The notes under the pieces were generated by a model. It searched no databases. It was not told the DNA's origin and worked only from the letters and a program-made list of their open reading frames with translations. A DNA stretch of 22,335 nucleotides from DATDXN01 sp035289305. Its GTDB lineage: Bacteria > Patescibacteriota > Microgenomatia > UBA1406 > HO2-37-13b. A program made the translations under genes and the position numbers. Location of the stretch: the NCBI GenBank assembly GCA_035289305.1, contig DATDXN010000019.1, positions 1-22,335 of the forward strand, in the 5' to 3' direction. Within the stretch, counting starts at the first letter, position 1. Every line of letters starts with the position of its first letter. Positions 13,657-20,687 of this stretch are shown here, piece by piece.

Positions 13657-15399
13657 ATGCTATTTGGACTTAAAAAACATACAGACACAACCAAAAATAG
13701 GAAGCCTGAAAATATCGGGGATCTGCTTGCGCGCGGAAGAACGTCTATTGCCGATATTATAGCCCCCTCATACGTCGAGGTAGACTTTAATCATTTGAAG
13801 GTTGATAATCGCTTCTATCGAACGCTTTTTGTCGTCGGATACCCCCGCTACGTCACAGCCAACTGGCTTTCTCCTCTTATCACGTTTGATCGGCCACTCT
13901 ATATTTCATTTTTCATCTATCCAAGCGAGTCGCATGAAGTCTTGAAAGACTTAAAAAGAAAGATTGCCGAGATGGAAGCAACCATCGAAAGCGAAATACA
14001 ACAAGGAAAAGTCGTTGACCCCACAGTGCAAGTTGCACTCAACGATGCGCTTATCCTTCAGGCAGAGCTCGCCCAAGGGTCGGAGCGATTTTTCCAATTT
14101 GGATTTTACCTCACTATTCCTGCTCTATCACAAGAGGAGCTTAATGAAACAACAAAAGAGGTTGATTCTCTCCTCTCCTCTCTCCTTATTGTTTCCAAAC
14201 AAGCAACGCTTGAGGCCGAGGAGGGGTTTAAATCAACCATGCCTATTTCTCAAGACAAGCTCGCTGTGTGGCGCAATATGGACACTACCTCCCTTGCAAG
14301 CGCATTTCCTTTTTCCACAAGCACACTGACAGCAAATGAAGGAGTCTTGTATGGCGTCAACCAACAAGACGGGAGTCTTGTCATATTTGACCGCTTCACA
14401 CTCGAAAACTCAAACGCAGTGATCTTGGGCACTTCAGGTGGGGGGAAAAGCTTTTTGGTAAAACTTGAAACATTGAGACTGCTCATGATGGGAACTGACA
14501 TAATCATTGTTGATCCAGAAAATGAGTATCAAAAATTGGCAATTGCCATGAAGGGAGAGTTTGTATCATTCTCCCTCTCCTCGCCCTATAAAATCAACCC
14601 TTTTGAGCTTTTGCCAACAGGGGAAATTGATGAACTTTCAAATAAAATCCTCAATCTTCACTCGCTTATCAGGGTAATCACTGGAGAACTTACCCCCTCT
14701 CAAGACGCTCTTCTTGACCGGATGCTTGTTACAACCTATAAACAAAAAGGCATCACCCAAGATCCCAAAACCCACACTGGTCAACCACCGCTCCTTGAGG
14801 ATTTGTACAAAAACCTTCTGGGACAAGAAACGCCGGAGGCAGAAGAACTGGGAGCACGGCTTGAAAAATTTATCAAAGGATCTGCGGCGGGTATTTTTAA
14901 TCAACAATCCAATTTTGATATTAAAAATAAATTCACGGTCTTTGGCATACGAGATTTGGAAGAAAACATTCGTCCGATTGCGATGTATATTATTCTCGAC
15001 TATGTGTGGGGAAGAATACGAAAAGACATCAGGAAACGAATATTGGTCATTGATGAGGCGTGGTATTTGATAAAACACAAAGACTCTGCCCAATACTTAT
15101 ACAGTTTTGCAAAAAGGGCGAGAAAATACTCACTTGGATTAACAACCATCACGCAAGATGTTGATGATTTTTTGACGAGTGAGGAAGGAAGAGCAATCAT
15201 CACCAACTCAAGCCTTCAGATTTTACTCAAACAATCTTCTGCGGCAATTGATGGGGTAAAAAAAGTGTTTAATTTAACGCTTGGGGAAAAACACTTACTC
15301 CTTTCAAGCGGTGTGGGTGAGGGTCTTTTTTTCGCACACCAATCTCACGTATCTATCAGGATTATTGCCTCCGATGAAGAAAAAAAACTACTTGGGTGA
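13657..15399 (+). CDS. VirB4-like type IV secretion ATPase
   Basis: 580 aa. An N-terminal region (about 1-230) includes a helical stretch and FGFYLTIPALSQEELNE; then comes NEGVLYGVNQQDGSLVIFDRF, typical just before the motor domain. Walker A is GTSGGGKSFLVK (about 258-269), followed by DIIIVDPENEYQKL; Walker B is ILVIDEAWYLI (about 463-473), then KRARKYSLGLTTITQDVDDF with the conserved Gln. It powers translocation of DNA, or assembly of the pilus, at the inner membrane. It closes the operon and overlaps the convergent dnaN by 12 nt. No relaxase or VirD4 coupling protein is near, so DNA uptake or pilus assembly is as likely as conjugation. Confidence 0.92.
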   Translation: MLFGLKKHTDTTKNRKPENIGDLLARGRTSIADIIAPSYVEVDFNHLKVDNRFYRTLFVVGYPRYVTANWLSPLITFDRPLYISFFIYPSESHEVLKDLKRKIAEMEATIESEIQQGKVVDPTVQVALNDALILQAELAQGSERFFQFGFYLTIPALSQEELNETTKEVDSLLSSLLIVSKQATLEAEEGFKSTMPISQDKLAVWRNMDTTSLASAFPFSTSTLTANEGVLYGVNQQDGSLVIFDRFTLENSNAVILGTSGGGKSFLVKLETLRLLMMGTDIIIVDPENEYQKLAIAMKGEFVSFSLSSPYKINPFELLPTGEIDELSNKILNLHSLIRVITGELTPSQDALLDRMLVTTYKQKGITQDPKTHTGQPPLLEDLYKNLLGQETPEAEELGARLEKFIKGSAAGIFNQQSNFDIKNKFTVFGIRDLEENIRPIAMYIILDYVWGRIRKDIRKRILVIDEAWYLIKHKDSAQYLYSFAKRARKYSLGLTTITQDVDDFLTSEEGRAIITNSSLQILLKQSSAAIDGVKKVFNLTLGEKHLLLSSGVGEGLFFAHQSHVSIRIIASDEEKKLLG

Positions 15400-16503
15400 G
15401 GAAACATCATCTATTCTTACCGGCATGACGATGTGTGTAAAATACGGATCGCTGTCCGTTTTAAATACGGAGGGGTGATTTGCATGGGTCATTTCAAATG
15501 TTACTTTTTTTGATTTGGCGTGCAGCAAAAAATCCAAAACAAATTTATAATTAAACGCAATACGCTGCTCATCTCCCTCAACCTCTCCTTCTTGATATAT
15601 CACTGTCCCCTTTTCTTCTCCTCCTCGAGGCACAATATACAACCCATCACTTTTGATCGAAAACACAATAATATTTGATATGTCTTTTGCAAAAAGAGCT
15701 GCAAGCTTGACGTTATTTAAGAGTTCCTCGCTTCCCAAAACTATCCTCGTTTTATATCCTGTGGGAATTACTTTTTCAAAAGGAGGAAAGCTCTCCTCAA
15801 TGATGCGGGAATAAATATGTGTATCGCCCTGCAAGAATTTAACAATCCTTTCACTTTCTGAAAAAAACATATACATCTCTGTATCCTCCTTTTTTACTGC
15901 TGCAACCTCATGAAGCATATGCGCTGAAAGTGTAACCTCGGGAAAAACCTCCTTCTCCTCCTCAAGATACACAAGAGAGAGTCTAAAGCCGTCAGTTGCA
16001 ACCATGTATTTATTTTTGTTTTTTACAGAAAAATGTATCCCTGTTAAGCTTGGTCTGGTCTCATCCGTTGCTGTTGCAAAAGAAACAAGGGGTAAGTATT
16101 TTTCAAAAAAAGTTTTTTTTAAGAGGTATTTTTTCCCCTCAATAATAGGTGTTTGAGGAAAATCAGCAGCAGACATTGTCTCAAATAGTCCTTTTGTCTT
16201 GTTTTTTTTAATACATATATTTTTTTCCTCAACATCGAGTGTAATCTTTCCAGAGGGAAGGAAACTTAAGAAATCAATAATTTTTTTTATATCAACAACG
16301 ATTGTTTTTTCCTCATCTCCTTCTATGGGAAATGATGTAAAGAAAAATTCATTGAGATTTGTCGTGGTAATCTTGAGGTTGGTTTTCCCAAATTTAAGTT
16401 TTCCTCCAGAGAGTGAGGATATAGAAGAAATTTTATGCAGTGTAAAACGAACTGCTTGTTTTAGATGATTGAATAATATTTCTTTTTGAATAGTAATCGT
16501 CAT
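15388..16503 (-). CDS. dnaN: DNA polymerase III beta sliding clamp
   Basis: 371 aa, the usual length for the three-domain ring-forming clamp that tethers polymerase III to DNA. Typical stretches: MTITIQKEILFNHLKQAV at the start, ETMSAADFPQTP, RPSLTGIHFSV, ATDGFRLSLVYL and the C-terminal YFTHIVMPVR (canonical xYxxLVMPMR) that forms the protein-binding pocket. It follows dnaA in the usual order with a 131-nt gap that contains a DnaA box. It overlaps the convergent VirB4 gene by 12 nt, so no separate terminator fits between them. Confidence 0.96.
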   Translation of the reverse strand: MTITIQKEILFNHLKQAVRFTLHKISSISSLSGGKLKFGKTNLKITTTNLNEFFFTSFPIEGDEEKTIVVDIKKIIDFLSFLPSGKITLDVEEKNICIKKNKTKGLFETMSAADFPQTPIIEGKKYLLKKTFFEKYLPLVSFATATDETRPSLTGIHFSVKNKNKYMVATDGFRLSLVYLEEEKEVFPEVTLSAHMLHEVAAVKKEDTEMYMFFSESERIVKFLQGDTHIYSRIIEESFPPFEKVIPTGYKTRIVLGSEELLNNVKLAALFAKDISNIIVFSIKSDGLYIVPRGGEEKGTVIYQEGEVEGDEQRIAFNYKFVLDFLLHAKSKKVTFEMTHANHPSVFKTDSDPYFTHIVMPVRIDDVSSPK

Positions 16504-16634
16504 AGATTATATATAGTAGTTATAAGGAGTGTGTATAAGTGTATAAAATGTTTCTTTTTATTGCAATTGCTTTTTAAAACAATATAAAACTACTAATCTC
16601 CTCTGTGTATTATATGTGGTTAGTATGTTAATTG
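16504..16634. promoter_or_regulatory. dnaA-dnaN gap with DnaA boxes
   Basis: AT-rich gap with a perfect DnaA box on the minus strand (TTATACACA, 16530-16538) and a neighbour with one mismatch (16538-16546). A TATAAT (minus) in the half next to dnaA could be the -10 of a dnaN promoter, but no matching -35 was found. It may be the second half of a bipartite origin or an autoregulatory site. Confidence 0.6.
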
Positions 16635-17957
16635 CTATAGGGAATTAATTACTCTATCAATCTCTTCCTTAAAAACCGGGTTTTGCATCGTGAGGTTGGT
16701 TATTTTTTCCACCCCATGGATAATCGTCGTGTGATCTTTCCTTCTCAAGATGTATGCGATCTCCTCATAGGTTAGTTTTAGAGTGCTTCGCAGTATAAAC
16801 ATAAGGATTTGTCGCGTATGGCTTATTTTTTCTTTCCGTGTTTCGTTTTTGATAAGGGCAGGTTTTATGCCATAAAAACCACACACAATCTTAATGATTT
16901 CAGAGGGAGATCGTTTTTTTGCAATATCATCTTTTTTCTTATTAAGTTCGTTTTCTATCATATTGGTGGTAATTTTTTGGTTCTCTAAGATGCTTCTGGC
17001 GTATATCTCAAGGAGTTTTCCTTCCAGTTCCCGCGCGTCATCAATGCGCGCTGCGATAAGTTTTATTGTTTCGATATCAATATCAATGTTTCGCTCCTGT
17101 GCCTTAATAAGAAGAATAGCGCTTCGAAGCTCAAAATCTGGTTTCTGCACGTCAATAGTGAGTCCTCCAGAGAAGCGAGAACGCAAACGATCTTCAAGTC
17201 TTTCAATTTCCTTTGGTGGGCGGTCGGAGGTAAAGACAACCTGTCCGCCATTTTTGATAATTGTGTTAAAAGTGTGATACAACTCTTCTTGGATATAGTT
17301 TTTTCCTGCGATAAATTGAATGTCGTCCATAACAAGTAGGTGAAGTATTCGGTATTTCCTGCGAAAAAGCGCAGTGCTTTTTTCACGGATGGACTCAATG
17401 AGATCATTGGTAAATTCCTCCGATGTGCAATATAAGACTTTTTTTATGGAGTCTTTTTCCAAGACCGCATGAGCAACAGCCTGGGTAAGGTGAGTTTTTC
17501 CCACCCCCACCCCACCATAGATAAAAAGCGGATTGTATGCGACTCCTATATTTTGCGAAACACTTTTTGCCGCGGTATAGGCAAATTGGTTTGACGTAGA
17601 TACTGCAAAGTTTGCAAAAGTGTGTTTTGCCTGAAGGCCAGATTTTCTAATGATTTCTTCTTTGGTTTCTTTAAAATCAAAAAGAGGTGTTGTTTCGATT
17701 TTTTTTCCTTTTTTTTTGATTTTTCCCCGCACGATAAATGTTATATGTATATCCTTGCCCACTTTTTTTGAAAAAGCACGTTCAAATTCTTTTTTTCTCG
17801 TTTCGAGGAAAATTTTCATGCCCAAATTCTCACATGAGACAGAGATATTTTTTTCAGAAAAATCAACAATAGAAGTATTTTTCAAAATAGGCGTCATAAC
17901 AGGAGAAGGATTGTTTTGGGTAAAATACGCGATAAAATCAACCCATTCCTGTGTCAT
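16635..17957 (-). CDS. dnaA: Chromosomal replication initiator DnaA
   Basis: 440 aa. Domain I (1-75) is short; domain II is brief. The AAA+ domain starts at KHTFANFAVSTSNQFAYTAA; Walker A is GGVGVGKTHLTQAVAHAV, Walker B is LLVMDDIQFIAGK, and RLRSRFSGGLTIDVQ holds the arginine finger region. Domain IV carries the DNA-binding signature DHTTIIHGVEKI (canonical DHTTVLHA). DnaA-ATP binds DnaA boxes and melts the origin. The three boxes just upstream overlap its promoter, so it probably represses itself. The start at 17957 is the first in-frame ATG and fits the -10 spacing. Confidence 0.97.
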   Translation of the reverse strand: MTQEWVDFIAYFTQNNPSPVMTPILKNTSIVDFSEKNISVSCENLGMKIFLETRKKEFERAFSKKVGKDIHITFIVRGKIKKKGKKIETTPLFDFKETKEEIIRKSGLQAKHTFANFAVSTSNQFAYTAAKSVSQNIGVAYNPLFIYGGVGVGKTHLTQAVAHAVLEKDSIKKVLYCTSEEFTNDLIESIREKSTALFRRKYRILHLLVMDDIQFIAGKNYIQEELYHTFNTIIKNGGQVVFTSDRPPKEIERLEDRLRSRFSGGLTIDVQKPDFELRSAILLIKAQERNIDIDIETIKLIAARIDDARELEGKLLEIYARSILENQKITTNMIENELNKKKDDIAKKRSPSEIIKIVCGFYGIKPALIKNETRKEKISHTRQILMFILRSTLKLTYEEIAYILRRKDHTTIIHGVEKITNLTMQNPVFKEEIDRVINSL

Positions 17958-18063
17958 AAAATGAAGATATAAAATGTGGATAACTTATCCACAAATAGTA
18001 AATGATGTTTATCCACATTGCAACCACAATATACTATGAGATTTTTTACAGACAGTAAAATAA
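17958..18063. other. Probable replication origin (oriC)
   Basis: A 106-bp gap between dnaA and the acylphosphatase gene holds three perfect DnaA boxes of the TTATCCACA type: minus strand 17975-17983, plus 17985-17993 and plus 18009-18017. The first two face each other with one base between. An AT-rich tract (about 18041-18063) could be the unwinding element. Together with dnaA-dnaN beside it and a further box in their gap, this is a classical oriC layout. Confidence 0.85.
17966..17994 (-). promoter_or_regulatory. dnaA promoter overlapping DnaA boxes
   Basis: On the minus strand TTGTGG (17994-17989), 17-nt spacer and TATATC (17971-17966). Both inner DnaA boxes fall on the -35 and spacer, so bound DnaA would block polymerase. 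The ATG lies 8 nt after the -10, again close to leaderless. Confidence 0.5.
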
Positions 18064-18363
18064 TTAAAGGATTATTGTAAAATCATCAAAAGAATGCAGT
18101 GAAGTTTCCCATGAAGTTTTGATCTTTTTTATTGAAGATAATACATTGCCTAGCTCAATTCTTTTAATGAAAGAGGCAATGTTTTTTTCCTCGCCTTTCG
18201 CTACTATCTCCACTCCTCCAGACTTCCCAAAAATATCTGGTTTATCAAAAGTGTTTTTCACCCAGCCAAAAACTCCATGCTTTTGAGCTTGTAGTTTTAC
18301 CCACGCGCGAAATCCAATACCAATAACACCATCAGAAATATAGATATGCGCCTGTTTTACCAT
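18064..18363 (-). CDS. acyP: Acylphosphatase
   Basis: 99 aa, the usual size. The phosphate-binding loop reads GVIGIGFRAWVKLQAQKHGV with the essential Arg, and GWVKNTFDKPD supplies the catalytic Asn; VEIVAKGEEKNIASFI is the usual second half. It hydrolyses acyl phosphates such as carbamoyl or acetyl phosphate. The canonical loop VxGVGFR is slightly altered (VIGIGFR). It is 16 nt downstream of the cupredoxin-like gene and probably shares its transcript. Confidence 0.88.
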   Translation of the reverse strand: MVKQAHIYISDGVIGIGFRAWVKLQAQKHGVFGWVKNTFDKPDIFGKSGGVEIVAKGEEKNIASFIKRIELGNVLSSIKKIKTSWETSLHSFDDFTIIL

Positions 18364-18379
18364 GTCTTTTATAAGTTCC

Positions 18380-18829
18380 CTACTCTACCACAATGCTCCC
18401 AAAATCACTGGGAGACATATGATCGTGGTATTTCCACGTTCCAAGCGCGCTAAACGTAAAGGTATAGCTTTCGCCTTTTCCCATTGCTTTTAACGCATCA
18501 AATCCAGGTAGGTCTGTGTGTGCAGGATGTGGAGCTGATGCCACCCACATGGATTTTGCACTCATGTTGGTGAATGTGACTGGTGTGCCAACCTTGACCG
18601 TGAGCGATTTGGGTTCAAATCCCTGATCGGTATATTTGATAATGACCTTTTCCTGTATGATGCCATTTTCTGCAACGACTCCAGTTTGTTCGGTCGTGCT
18701 ATCGGTTGATTCTTGAGTTGCGACAGATGGAGTTGTTGTTTCGGGAGACGTTGTTTTTTTCGAAAACACCATGTAGCCGCCAATCAGGACTACAATAACG
18801 ATAATAATGATGAAAAAATTCTTCGACAT
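18380..18829 (-). CDS. Membrane-anchored cupredoxin-like protein
   Basis: 149 aa. A signal anchor (residues about 5-22) is followed by a Thr/Ser/Glu-rich linker (25-55), then a plastocyanin-like domain: GFEPKSLTVKVGTPVTFTN, WVASAPHPAHTDLPGFDA and GTWKYHDHMSPSDFGSIVVE. In blue copper proteins the C-terminal loop reads Y-x-C-x-x-H-x-x-x-M; here it is YHDHM, with no Cys anywhere, so a normal type 1 site cannot form. His and Met residues could still bind copper in another geometry. It probably sits outside the membrane. A full-strength Shine-Dalgarno and its own promoter precede it. Confidence 0.82.
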   Translation of the reverse strand: MSKNFFIIIIVIVVLIGGYMVFSKKTTSPETTTPSVATQESTDSTTEQTGVVAENGIIQEKVIIKYTDQGFEPKSLTVKVGTPVTFTNMSAKSMWVASAPHPAHTDLPGFDALKAMGKGESYTFTFSALGTWKYHDHMSPSDFGSIVVE

Positions 18830-18835
18830 CTTCTA

Positions 18836-18846
18836 ATCACCTCCTT
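18836..18846 (-). promoter_or_regulatory. Perfect Shine-Dalgarno of the cupredoxin-like gene
   Basis: The minus strand reads AAGGAGGTGAT, fully complementary to the 16S rRNA tail, 6 nt before the ATG at 18829. It fixes the start codon and shows that this organism keeps a normal anti-Shine-Dalgarno. Confidence 0.8.
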
Positions 18847-18853
18847 TTTATCT

Positions 18854-18882
18854 ATATTACTAAAAAATAAGACAGCAATCAA
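18854..18882 (-). promoter_or_regulatory. Promoter of the cupredoxin-acyP pair
   Basis: On the minus strand, -35 TTGATT (18882-18877), 17-nt spacer and -10 TAATAT (18859-18854), 25 nt before the ATG at 18829, giving a short leader that holds the Shine-Dalgarno. Confidence 0.5.
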
Positions 18883-18927
18883 TTTGAATCTGGCAAAATA
18901 TGTTGATTCGAGGAGATAACCCACTGT

Positions 18928-19001
18928 ATGATAGAGAGTTTCGTAACGTATTACACGAATCAGGTTTCCATATCGTGGACCACCTGGTTCCTCTCTATCA
19001 T
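18928..19001. repeat. Inverted repeat at the left end of the transposase relic
   Basis: ATGATAGAGAG (18928-18938) and CTCTCTATCAT (18991-19001) are perfect 11-nt arms; inside, CAGGT...TCC (18961-18969) can pair with GGA...ACCTG (18978-18986). The structure ends one base before the ATG at 19002, so it could be a hairpin that hides the transposase start, or an element end. Confidence 0.55.
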
Positions 19002-19308
19002 ATGGCAAGTTACCTTTCAAAATATGAGGGATTGTCTCAAGAAGCCAAGAGACGTCTAAAGCCGAGTGCGAACCCCGAAGGACAATCCGGTGAACGAGCG
19101 ATTCAACAGAACGATACAAGATGAATTTATCAATCTTGGCAACTTTGCCACGGACCCAGTTAGGTTTAATTAGAAGTTGACGGATTGGCTGATTGAGTAC
19201 AACTTCCACCGCCCCCATGAGACGCTTAATTATCAAACACCCGTTAACATGACTCAAGTGTCACTAATGTACCCGTCATGTACAATTAAATTATTTCAAA
19301 ATGTGTAA
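18975..19308 (+). pseudogene. Internally deleted IS481-like transposase (rve integrase core)
   Basis: Two pieces of one transposase are joined out of frame. The N-terminal piece (VDHLVPLYHMASYLSKYEGL and SQEAKRRLK, to 19061) is the usual start before the helix-turn-helix. It abuts, in the next frame from 19060, the end of the catalytic core: SRVRTPKDNPVNERFNRTIQ, then DEFINLGNF, a TAG stop at 19171-19173, then KLTDWLIEYNFHRPHETLNY and QTPVNM, ending at 19306-19308. The Glu of NERFN is the last catalytic acid; the two upstream Asp and most of the protein (probably over 200 codons) are missing. It is clearly dead. The thiolase/aminotransferase operon lies just beyond, so this element may mark the edge of an island. 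Confidence 0.85.
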
Positions 19309-19331
19309 TAGTTAATTTCCCCTATGGGGAC

Positions 19332-19472
19332 TTATTGATTCATGTCTCGAAAGTCGCTCTCTTTAAGCCCTGATTGAAACAAAATTGAGCGAAAAATTCC
19401 ATAAGGAATCTGCTTCCTGCTTAGGGTGTCATGAGTGCTTAAAATCCTGCCTAATCGGGCTGGATTTTTATT
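19332..19472 (-). pseudogene. Possible HicA-type toxin C-terminal fragment
   Basis: On the minus strand the stretch KNPARLGRILSTHDTLSRKQ and IPYGIFRSILFQSGLKESDF resembles the end of HicA-like double-stranded-RNA-binding-fold toxins (His, then a helix of the type xGTLxxILxQAGLxxxxF). The N-terminal strand and the usual GSHxxF motif are missing, because the thiolase gene ends immediately upstream, and no HicB is near. It is therefore a fragment at best. It lies in the relic-rich stretch between the transposase and the thiolase. Confidence 0.35.
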
Positions 19473-19500
19473 TGCAGTCGCCACATACCCTGTCCACCTT

Positions 19501-20679
19501 TTAAATCCTCTCCACAATTATCGCTATACCTTGGCCCCCTCCTACACATAATGCAGCCAGACCATAACGCAACTTTTGCTTTACTAACTCATGTAAAAGA
19601 GTACATAAAATTCTAGAACCACTTGCTCCTATGGGATGCCCTAAAGCAATAGCTCCGCCATTAACATTAACACGCTCTTCTGATACACGAAGCTCTCTAA
19701 TAACAGCTATACTCTGACTTGCAAACGCCTCATTGATCTCAAACAGGTCTATATCATCAGATGTAAATCCACCTTTCTTAATACACTTCAGCGCAGCATA
19801 GTACGCGCCCATGCCCATATAAGAAGGGTCACATCCTACTTCAGCATGACTTTTAATGAGAGCCATTGGTTTAAGTGAGTATTGAGATATAAATTTAGAA
19901 GACGCAAGAATAGTTATCGCTGCCCCATCACTTATAGAAGACGAATTGCCTGCTGTGACTGTTCCATTCTTATTAAATACTGGCTTTAATTGAGACAGTT
20001 TTTTTGCAGTAGTATTTCTTCTTGGTTCTTCATCTACGTCAAAATTATAAGAATTGCTTTTAATTTTTATAGGAATAATCTCATTTTTAAAAATACCACT
20101 ATCAATCGCCTTTAATGCTTTTTCATTACTCTTAAAAGCATACGAGTCCTGATCTTCACGAGTAATTTTATATTTTCTTGCAATATTTTCTGCTGTCGCT
20201 CCCATCTGCGCTTTTATTAAGGAACAAAATAATCCATCATAGATCATGCCGTCTCGTACTATTTGATGCCCAAATTTTGTTCCAAACCTATAATTATCCA
20301 ATAAATAAGGAGAACGGCTCATATTCTCCATTCCACCAGCTACTATCATATCCGCCTCTTTGTTTCGTATAATCTGTGAAGCGAGAACAACACTCATAAG
20401 ACCTGAGCCACATACATGATTGATAGTAAAAGCAGGAGTATTGCTTGATATCTCACCTTGTATAGCGGCTATTCTTGCGGGATTCTGGCCTAAACCAGCT
20501 GATAATACATTACCGAGTATTACTTTATCAACTTTATTGTGGAATTCTTGATTTTGATATTGGGATAGTAACTCTTTTATTATAATTCCAGCAATAGTAG
20601 GGGCAGGAGTCTCAAGAAAACTGCCTCCGTATTTAGAAATAGCAGATCTTTTACAATTTAGAATATATACTTCTTCCAT
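19501..20679 (-). CDS. Acetyl-CoA C-acetyltransferase (thiolase)
   Basis: 392 aa from the ATG at 20679, the standard thiolase length; a TTG at 20691 overlapping the previous stop is an alternative. It condenses two acetyl-CoA, or cleaves 3-ketoacyl-CoA. All catalytic residues are seen: the nucleophilic Cys in NHVCGSGLMSV (Cys90), NEAFASQ, GGAIALGHPIGASGSR with the general-base His, and the second Cys in LCVGGGQGIAI. GMENMSRSPYLL is also typical of acetoacetyl-CoA thiolases. It begins 8 nt after the aminotransferase and is its operon partner. No other beta-oxidation or mevalonate gene is present, and such genes are rare in reduced CPR genomes, so acquisition by transfer is likely. Confidence 0.93.
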   Translation of the reverse strand: MEEVYILNCKRSAISKYGGSFLETPAPTIAGIIIKELLSQYQNQEFHNKVDKVILGNVLSAGLGQNPARIAAIQGEISSNTPAFTINHVCGSGLMSVVLASQIIRNKEADMIVAGGMENMSRSPYLLDNYRFGTKFGHQIVRDGMIYDGLFCSLIKAQMGATAENIARKYKITREDQDSYAFKSNEKALKAIDSGIFKNEIIPIKIKSNSYNFDVDEEPRRNTTAKKLSQLKPVFNKNGTVTAGNSSSISDGAAITILASSKFISQYSLKPMALIKSHAEVGCDPSYMGMGAYYAALKCIKKGGFTSDDIDLFEINEAFASQSIAVIRELRVSEERVNVNGGAIALGHPIGASGSRILCTLLHELVKQKLRYGLAALCVGGGQGIAIIVERI

Positions 20680-20687
20680 AACTAATT

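Noticed and set aside
18790..19257. 155-codon minus-strand frame
   Set aside because: It lies antisense to the transposase relic, the promoter and the cupredoxin start, and has no family-like content.
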